Shown: positions 57,546 through 64,000 of the stretch, one piece after another
Numbering within the stretch: the first letter of the stretch is position 1
Layout of the letters: every line of letters begins with the position of its first letter
Position numbers and translations under genes: made by a program
Assembly: GCF_030253575.1 (NCBI RefSeq)
Contig: NC_080557.1
Location: 30,559,001-30,623,000, forward strand
Source: Rhododendron vialii
Taxonomy: Eukaryota; Streptophyta; Magnoliopsida; Ericales; Ericaceae
Direction: 5' to 3'
Length of the DNA: 64,000 nt
The notes under the pieces: generated by a model
Told to the model about the DNA's origin: nothing
Seen by the model: the letters and a program-made list of their open reading frames with translations, nothing else
The model's database searches: none

Positions 57546-57705
57546 CGGATCCAGATCCTCTATGAAGATTTTCCCTATGAGGATTTTAGTTCAAAAAAGT
57601 TTGTTTTCAATCTAGATCATTAATTGTCGAAATGGACGATCCCAATTCTATGAAAATCCTCACACGATTCTTACAGGGAGAATCCTCATAGAGGATTCGG
57701 ATCCG
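57546..57705. mobile_element. Small MITE with CGGATCC ends
   Basis: The 160-bp stretch begins CGGATCCAGATCCTCTATGA and ends with the imperfect inverse (reverse complement CGGATCCGAATCCTCTATGA). The pairing extends over about 30 bases with few mismatches. No coding region. The target duplication is not clear. Confidence 0.7.
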
Positions 57706-57807
57706 ACCCCAAGGGTGTCTAAAATTTATCTTCCTCAAAGGGGATATATATATTCAAGGATATCATATCCAGGACTAAAAGAAACACACAAAATCGGAAA
57801 AAATTTC

Positions 57808-58010
57808 AGTGCCGAGCGGGTATCACGTGGTGCCCGCTCGCGCATCCGAACCGTCCACTACTTATTTGAACGGCTCAAATTTGGAGAGAGAAAAAGGAGA
57901 GAGAGTGTTGAGGTGAGAGGAGAGAGAGGATTTCAATCCAAGCCGTCCAAAAGTGTATTAGATGGCTTGGATGTGTTGAGCGGGTACGTAGGATATACCT
58001 GCTCGGTACT
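57808..58010. mobile_element. Small MITE with AGTGCCGAGC ends
   Basis: Ends AGTGCCGAGCGGGTAT and (reverse complement) AGTACCGAGCAGGTAT pair imperfectly over about 30 bases, with GCCCGCTC / ACCCGCTC further in. The length is 203 bp. The open frame across it is by chance. Confidence 0.6.
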
Positions 58011-58329
58011 AAAAAATCACTCCACAAAACCGGATATACTACACCCGGTTTCTATAGCTGACTTAAATATTAAACACGCACATATTGAACAGGAAAAGAA
58101 AAATGAGATAGAGCAGCAAATCACATGACTACCCCTTCGAGTTCAAACTACAATTACATAACTGTCCCTCGAGTTCAAACTGCTAAACATAACATACAAC
58201 TAGGTATACATGGCAGACGCTCTAAGGTGGATTCTTGTAAACTTATTTTTTTTCTTTGTTTTGTTTGTCTTTTTCCGAATTTTTGTTGGATTTGTTTTAT
58301 ATTTTTTCGATTAATAATCCGTCTCGGCG

Positions 58330-58693
58330 ATAAGAGTTTAAAAGGTAGTAAAAAATTATGATCAACAGCAAAAAAAGTTTACTAAAAACAAAAAAAATAT
58401 CAAACTGTCTTTTTTGTTTAACGGCGAGGTTTGGGCTCCGGTGATTTGTACGATGGTGGCCGCCAGTGTAGGTAGGGTTTTGTGAGATGGTTTGGGTGGG
58501 CTGGTCCAGGCTTGGGCCGGGTCTTAGGTGCTTGGGCTGTATTTGATTAGTTTGAGTTGAGCTTAATGTTGTTTCTGTAGTGGATCCTATAATGTGTTTT
58601 GGACTTTGCCGAGGTGTATTATTCAACTATTTGTTGGATCTCTTTTCCCTTTCCCCTTTTTTAATAAAATTTATTTTTATCGATAAAAAAAAA
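58330..58693 (+). mobile_element. Probable LINE 3' tail
   Basis: A G/T-rich stretch (GGTTTGGGTGGGCTGG...CTTGGGC) ends in TTTTTAATAAAATTTATTTT-TATCGATAAAAAAAAAA (58658-58693). A short A-tail after an AATAAA-type signal is the usual end of a 5'-truncated plant L1. No coding part or target duplication was identified, so the left end is a guess. Confidence 0.4.
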
Positions 58694-59085
58694 AGTATTG
58701 TTTCATATAAATTTTTTAATCACCGGTCCTTATTTTTATACATTTTCAATTCGTCTTATTGAGACAAACGATTAACCCAAAAAATTATTACGAATAGCTA
58801 AACAAAAGAGTTACGAAAAATAAAAACTACTGAAATAAATTCTAAACAAATAAGTTTCCAAGAACACGACCCAAATATCGTATACATGTGATGTCATGAT
58901 ACGGGGAAATGCTATCCTCACCCATCTCAAAAACCACACAACCAAACGAAGTAGTAGAAAAATGAAATACTAACTTTACCCTAACTTCAACTTTAACAAA
59001 CACAAAAAAAAATTCAACCACATTTGTTAAGTCAGAAGTTTTTACCAAAAACAAACCCAGAAAGCCCAGCACATTAGTAATTCCT
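58694..59085. other. 3' flank of the WRC gene
   Basis: AT-rich, no gene. It should hold the 3' untranslated region and polyadenylation site of the minus-strand WRC gene; no single signal stands out. Confidence 0.4.
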
Positions 59086-60405
59086 TCACATGAGAGACTT
59101 GAGCGACCTAGCCTTGATCGGTTTCCTCCCTCTTCTCATCTTCTTCACATTCAAATTATTTTTCTCCTCCTCGTCTTCAACGTAATCAAATTCATCACTC
59201 TCGATTTCCGACGATGGTGCTAAGGAGGAATGTGGGACTATTCCCCTAACAATCCCCTCCTTCTCAGCTCTATCCGGCTTCGGCACATGCGACGACACAC
59301 CTCTCTTCTTGCCCCACCGCGGGCCGAACCCAGAATAGTAGTAAAATTCATATGGGTTCGCCGCTGCGGGCGAGGGAGGATGCGGTGCTTGTACTTTTCT
59401 GGGACGACCGCGGCGGCGGATTGGGGCGATGGCGACTGGCTTCTCCAATTTCTTCGCAGCTGCAGAAGGGTGGGCAGGCAAGCTGTCGTAATCTCTCAAC
59501 TGATGAGCCAAATGGTGTTCACAAAGAGAATGCCCTTTCGAAGCTTCCTTTTTACATTTCCAGCTCTTCCCATTGGTTTTACAGCACAAAATCGTTCCGC
59601 CATTCCTAAACCCTAGCTCAATCCCATGGTTATAATTACTGACATTTTTGTCCTCGACATTCAGCGATATTTTCATCGAAGCCTCGCTGTAGCAAAAAAT
59701 ATTTCCTATATTTCAAAGGAACTAATACAAAAGTACATATTACTACTACGATGTAATTTCGACTAATCAAACGCCTAGCATGTATTATTAGGGAAGGAAA
59801 TTACGAAAGTGAGTTCAATAATAGAAACCCTAATATTTCCGACAGAGAAAAAAAGCGAGCTCAAATTTGCGCAACAGGATTCGAATCTGTTTCCGGATTT
59901 ACCTCTCGGCAGCTCCGATGGAATTTGCTGAGCTTCCATTTGCATTATAATTACTTTCTCCTCCATCCACCTGCATAAACAGACGATAATGGAATCGAAA
60001 CGGAGGATAAAATCTCCATAAATTTGATTTTAGCGGAAAAGAAATGCAACAAAATAACGGATTAGAGTAATTGAGTATTTATGAGTGGACGATGTGAAAT
60101 GAAGTGAAACCCTAAAATGAAGGAGGAAATGCAGACGGAAAGACGAGATTTAGAGATTTTTTTTTTTTATTTGATGGGGAGATTAGTTGAGGAGTGAGAG
60201 AGAGAGAGAGGGAAAGTGAGAGACTTACTTGGAAGGGAGAAGAAGGGGAATCGGGAGCGAAGGAGAGAAGGTCCCAAGGCGACTGATTGAGCTGGCAGAC
60301 GTGAGGAGAGTGGAATCGACTGCTACTTTGAGGGGTGAGATCGGCGGCAGTGGTGGTGGTGGTTAAGGAGCGGCCGACGAGCTTGGCGTGTTTACGGATT
60401 CTCAT
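59086..60405 (-). CDS. WRC-domain, AT-hook nuclear protein (host gene)
   Basis: This is an intact host gene with three exons: 60405-60229, 59970-59903 and 59686-59086. Both introns are GT-AG (258 and 216 bp) and phases match, giving 281 residues. The start MRIRKHAKL and the motif HVCQLNQSPWDLL (about residues 36-47) mark exon 1. Exon 2 encodes VDGGESNYNANGSSANSIGA. Exon 3 carries a WRC domain at about 115-144 with the zinc pattern C116-x9-C126-x10-C137-x2-H140, then an AT-hook RRRGRPRK (172-179), an acidic patch (ESDEFDYVEDEEE) and a basic tail RRGRKPIKA. WRC motifs occur in plant growth-regulating factors, where they carry the nuclear signal; this family lacks the QLQ domain. A DNA-binding nuclear role is inferred. 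The start was chosen because the 22 codons upstream in the same frame are CT-repeat-derived and lack the family start. Confidence 0.9.
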
Positions 60406-60810
60406 GGCAGCGGAGGGCGGAAATGGGAGGTCGGCCGTCGGGGGTGTATTTTTTTTCCTCTCTCTCTCCACGACAGTTTTGTCGCTCTATATATGTATGT
60501 ATATATGTGTGTATTGCTTTTGTGACTGAAGTGTTGCAGTAGATCTCACACAACCCGATAAAACGAGAGAGGGTTTTAACTTAACTTTTCGCCTCCATAT
60601 GTTTCTACTTTTACTTACCCTACGGATTTAAACTAGGGGAACTTAAATAGGGGTTCTACCCAATATTGATAATTAAATTTTATTTTTTTAGATTTGAAAA
60701 CTTACGTTTTCATCCTGAAATTAATTAAATAATATTCATTTATTTCTTAATAATTTTTTGGACAAAGTCAATATTCCTTATTTAATTTGGTCTGCGCAGC
60801 GGCTCTCTTA
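60406..60810. promoter_or_regulatory. WRC gene 5' leader and promoter region
   Basis: No other gene is present. On the minus strand a GA-rich leader (60455-60470) is preceded by TATATA-type runs (60487-60510), a plausible core promoter. Further upstream is AT-rich DNA up to the MITE at 60811. Confidence 0.45.
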
Positions 60811-61049
60811 GGCTCTGTTCCGGAAACGACAAAAAGCCTTTATTTTTTAAGAAGGTAATTTCAAGCTCAAAAATTATGAACTTATTGAAATCTAAAAATA
60901 TACAATATGGATCTTATTTGAAAGATCTCATTGAGATCTTTTATACGATGCAAAAAAAATTAAAAAATTATTTTTCATTTATATTATTTTTGAGTTTGAA
61001 AATGTGAAATAAGCTGCTTATTTTTTAAAAAAGTTTCTAGAACGGAGCC
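60811..61049. mobile_element. Tourist-like MITE upstream of the WRC gene
   Basis: A 239-bp AT-rich element with inverted ends GGCTCTGTTCCGGAAAC and (reverse complement) GGCTCCGTTCTAGAAAC, flanked by the 3-bp duplication TTA (60808-60810, 61050-61052). A 3-bp TTA/TAA duplication and GGCTCTGTT ends fit the PIF/Harbinger (Tourist) group. Confidence 0.82.
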
Positions 61050-61136
61050 TTAAAATCATTTGGAACCATGAAAAAGTTATGACAAATACAGAAATCATGA
61101 CAAAATCATCCGGAATCACGACAAAATCATCCGGAA

Positions 61137-61420
61137 TGTAAAACTAACATAAAAAAGTTAGTTTAACGTCCTAAAATTATTTACTATATAAAGTAAAAAA
61201 AATTCGGGATGTAAAACTAACATAAACAGTTAGTTTGAGGTCCTAAGATTCTTTACTATATAGATAAAGAAATTCAGGATGAAAAACTAATTTAAAAAAT
61301 TAGTTTAAGGTCCTAAAATTCTTTACTATATAGGTGAAGAAATTCGAAATGTAAAACTAACATAAAAAGTTAGTTTAAGGTCCTAAACTTCTTTACATAT
61401 ATAGTAAAGAATTTTAGGAC
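61137..61420. repeat. 70-bp tandem repeat, four copies
   Basis: Units start at 61137, 61209, 61279 and 61349 (periods 72, 70, 70) with ATGTAAAACTAAC. Each has a palindrome: AAACTAAC/GTTAGTTT in units 1, 2 and 4, and AAACTAAT/ATTAGTTT in unit 3, a paired change. Each also carries GGTCCTAAAATTCTTTACTA. Not coding. Confidence 0.88.
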
Positions 61421-61875
61421 CTTACATAGGTGTTTGCATGAGAATTTATTGGCCCAATCAACTAGTGACAAGTGGCCAATCATTTTAGACAAAATGGAGC
61501 ACGCATAGATTGAAATACATGGAAACACAAAATTAAAAGAACGATGACGTTCTGATCAAAATAAAGTCGTTTTATGGGTGATGACAATTATTGCCAGGTG
61601 TCATTCAAATGATAGCTTAAAAGTTAAGCAGTTTGAAGTTCAGAGGCGTGAATAGTTTAATTCAAACAAGAGGCAGTTACGATTGACACAGTCAAAGGAG
61701 TTGAGACTTGAGTATATAACTACCCATTTCCAACACGATGCTATCAACAAGTAAGTGGCCGAGATGATGGATTAAATTGAATCACCACAGTTAAAGATCA
61801 TGGAAGGAAAGTTTGAATTCAAAACCAAGATGACTTCGAAGACAGCCAGGTGGGAAACAGAAAATGTGGAGAAGA

Positions 61876-63492
61876 TGGTTAGACTTCGAACCTCGCCTTC
61901 CAATAAGGTAGAAACACCTCAAGCGTAGGGCTAGGTCGTCGATAGCATAATATCCGGATGTCCGGGATCGTACCCACAGAGAATCGAAATATAGCTAGTT
62001 TGGATTGTAGGTTTATATGGTAGAGTGCGGCGTTCAAGACAGCCAACTTGATTTTGCTTTAAAAGTGAAAACTAAATAAAAGACTAGAAATGAGCTTAAT
62101 TAACTTAAAAGAGGCAAGTCTAGGGATCGTCCATCCCTTGACAAAGACCGCTACCGGTTCTTGATTATAACTCAAGCGAGAGTCATGACCGCGTGCTCAC
62201 GCCTGGAAGATTTAACTTTAATGACTACGTTTATCAAAAGATGTGATTAAACGGAACTAAACAAACCTATTTTTGCTAATGTATCTAACATGTAGGAGGC
62301 CACAAGCCCTCGGTACGTTGCTTGCCAAGACCGCTTGACTAAACTTCATACCAAGGAGTTAACACCCCTCGCTTAGACCAAAATGGCTAGATTAACCTAA
62401 TTTCGAAAATCATAATTTTAAGCCCAAATGTTTCGAGAACCAAATAACCACCTAGATCTTTAGGATAGATTAGCCCAAGACTTAGCCAAAAGACTACTCA
62501 CACATAGCTAAAAGACTAGACATGGTAAGAAAATTGAGCGAAAGATTTAACCGAAGAAAACGAAAATAAACTTGATTTATGCAAAGATCTGAAGCGTAGC
62601 TACAACATTAATAAACGAGAAATTAACATAAGACAAATACTTACTTGAGTTCTTGAAGAAATTAACACAAAAGCTTGAAGAATAACAATGGAGTTCTCTA
62701 GGAAAAAAGAAAGATTTAGGCCTAAATCTAACTAAAATGGCCATCTCTTCCATATATGGCATATAAGCCTATTTATAGGGCCCTAAAGTTAAGTTACAAA
62801 GGACTAAAAAGTCTTCAAAATATTCCAAAAACATTCCATAAATGGAAACTTTCCATAAATGAAAGGTTGAAAAAGTAGCAAAAACGTGAATATTTCTCCA
62901 GTATGAATCGGTACTGGCCAAATCCCAGTACCGGTACAAGGCCTTCAAACGAGATAAAAAACACCAACTCTAGACAGCATGAACCAGTACTGGGCAATCC
63001 CTAGTACCGGTACAAGATTGACAGATTTTTTTGGGCAACTTCGTAGGCTCGCTCCGGACACTCCCAAACTCGGATTTAGGCGTTCTTTGAACCGTTGGAA
63101 AGCTCGTCGAGCCTACTTTCTAACCCAAGTGGTTTGGATCAAAAGGTAATTTTTACATCAAAAGTTATGACAATTCTACTCTCAGCACGTCGGAAGATGA
63201 GTAGTTTTAGTAAAATCCTCACTTCTTCTTCAATTCCCTTGACTCTTGGGCGACCCAAGCAACCTCCAAACCATCTTTCGAGCACCACAATGGGGTGGCA
63301 CATAGCCTTGAGTACTTGGGTGCACCTGGAGCATTCCTTGACGATCAAACGCACCTTATTTATACAAATCGCCTGAAATACACAAAAACACACATTACGT
63401 GCAAAATCGCATAAAAACGACAACATATATGTACAAACACAACATACTAGAGGACTTAAGCACCAAGAATATGCATTATTGGGTGCTTATCA
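61876..63492 (-). mobile_element. Solo LTR in the LTR of element I
   Basis: A 1,617-bp insertion flanked by the exact duplication GAAGA (61871-61875, 63493-63497). On the minus strand it starts TGATAAGCACCCAATAATGC and contains an ATGCATAT core; near its other end are CAAGCGTAGGGC and ATAATATCCGG...GTCCGGGATCG. The same blocks, in the same order, occur in the LTRs of element D (23090 and 25718), so this is a related family. It also has a 9-bp hairpin (CGGTACTGG/CCAGTACCG at 62909-62933) and a second, imperfect copy at about 62983-63011. No gene. Confidence 0.88.
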
Positions 63493-63511
63493 GAAGACTC
63501 AAGAGTTTGCC

Positions 63512-63519
63512 TATAAATA
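63512..63519 (+). promoter_or_regulatory. TATA box of element I LTR
   Basis: TTGCC-TATAAATA-GAAG lies on the plus strand, about 420 bp before the LTR end, and reads toward gag at 63979. Confidence 0.6.
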
Positions 63520-63942
63520 GAAGAAATGAAGGACGAAAAAGTTCTAGACAAATCATCAAACAAACAGCTATGCTATGATTGGTTTGTCCATTAGTTCGAA
63601 GTAGTTTGGAGTAGTTTGTAGTAGTAATCATTTTGTAACTCATCCTGTTCGTTAGTGGAAATTTGGAGAATCAGTTGGAAAGCAAGTTCGTTTTTGAATT
63701 GATCAAGATATCTTGCTTATTCTTTGGTTTATCAAGTTTTCAGTGAATCATTGTGCCGTTCTAATACTTCTAAGTAGAGAAATCCTCTTCATTGAGGTAA
63801 TTGAACCGACACCACAATCGCATGATTAAGTTTGGCTTTTTTATAAGTTGAAATCTGAAAAGGATAATTACAAGCCTTTTCTGGCACGCTCACACATAAT
63901 CATATTTCAGAAGTTAGCCAAAATCCCAACCAAACAATTTTT

Positions 63943-63960
63943 TGGCACGCTCGGTGGGAC
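63943..63960 (+). other. Primer-binding-site block of element I
   Basis: TGGCACGCTCGGTGGGAC directly follows the LTR and a short T run. Blocks of the form TGGCACGCCCGGTGGGAC are common at this position in plant LTR retrotransposons; the tRNA was not determined. Confidence 0.7.
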
Positions 63961-63978
63961 CCGCTCAGGTGTTAGATA

Positions 63979-64000
63979 TGGCTCCAAAATTGAGAAAACA
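63979..64000 (+). CDS. Start of gag of element I (cut by window edge)
   Basis: ATG at 63979 opens MAPKLRK and runs off the right edge. Its place 19 bases after the primer-binding block fits the start of the Gag polyprotein. Too short for domain evidence. Confidence 0.45.

Larger units (their letters stand above)
61431..63936 (+). repeat. 5' LTR of retrotransposon I (split by a solo LTR)
   Basis: The LTR ends at ...CCAAACA (63936) six bases before a primer-binding-site-like block. It has TATAAATA at 63512-63519 followed by a leader-like A-rich region. The left end is uncertain; TGTTTGCATGAG at 61431 is a candidate. The LTR is interrupted at 61876-63492. Confidence 0.6.

Noticed and set aside
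57715-58128. 137-codon open frame on the plus strand
   Set aside because: It spans a small MITE, has no recognisable domain or start context, and composition is like the surrounding non-coding DNA.
58842-59072. 76-codon minus-strand frame beside the WRC gene
   Set aside because: It lies in the expected 3' untranslated region, is Phe/Val-rich by AT composition, and has no domain.

Overview
The window is plant nuclear DNA, almost certainly from a eudicot angiosperm. It has GT-AG introns, dense AT-rich and CT/GA microsatellites, En/Spm (CACTA), Ty3-gypsy and MITE families typical of plants, and one intact host gene of a plant-only class (WRC plus AT-hook). No species can be named from the sequence. 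More than 90% of the window is transposable-element DNA, and most of its genes are broken transposon genes.

Layout, left to right. 1-2673 holds a minus-strand Ty3-gypsy fragment (element A: RT start, protease, gag-protease spacer). From about 2674 there is the 5' LTR of a second Ty3-gypsy element (B, plus strand). This LTR is split by a complete 17-kb CACTA transposon (3600-20686, TSD TGT) and resumes at 20687-21219. The CACTA carries a TNPD/TNP2-like transposase pseudogene, a Transposase_24-type (TNPA-like) gene and, antisense in a large intron of the latter, the first two exons of a host HD-Zip class IV homeobox gene. A solo LTR (12670-14628) later landed in the intron between those captured exons. 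Element B continues with primer-binding site, leader, gag, protease, G-patch, RT, RNase H and integrase. It was hit by a gag-only LTR element (D, 23090-26882, TSD CCGCC) and by a complete Ty3-gypsy element on the other strand (E, 33197-44786, imperfect TSD). E has its own antisense gene (Transposase_28 type) with a TATA box, and a perfect heat-shock element in each LTR. B resumes at 44787 and ends with a minus-strand DUF7745-type gene at 45403-46562.

From 47702 to 56955 lies a minus-strand plant-mobile-domain (PMD) pseudogene. It is interrupted by two large solo LTRs, one in an exon (49532-52253) and one in the first intron (52587-56091, TSD GCATT). The second carries an array of eight hairpin units whose stems co-vary. 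From 57174 to 59085 there are small MITEs and a probable LINE tail.

The only gene that looks like working host DNA is a three-exon WRC/AT-hook gene (60405 to 59086, minus, 281 aa). Its upstream side holds a Tourist-like MITE (60811-61049) and a 70-bp tandem repeat. The window ends in the 5' LTR, primer-binding site and gag start of another LTR retrotransposon (I), whose LTR is itself split by a solo LTR (61876-63492, TSD GAAGA) related to the LTRs of D.

Target-site duplications fix several insertion events to the base and give a relative order: CACTA, D and E are all younger than B, and the solo LTRs are younger than their hosts (CACTA, PMD gene, LTR of I). Nonsense mutations are mostly of the kind expected from cytosine deamination, consistent with long-silenced, methylated repeats.
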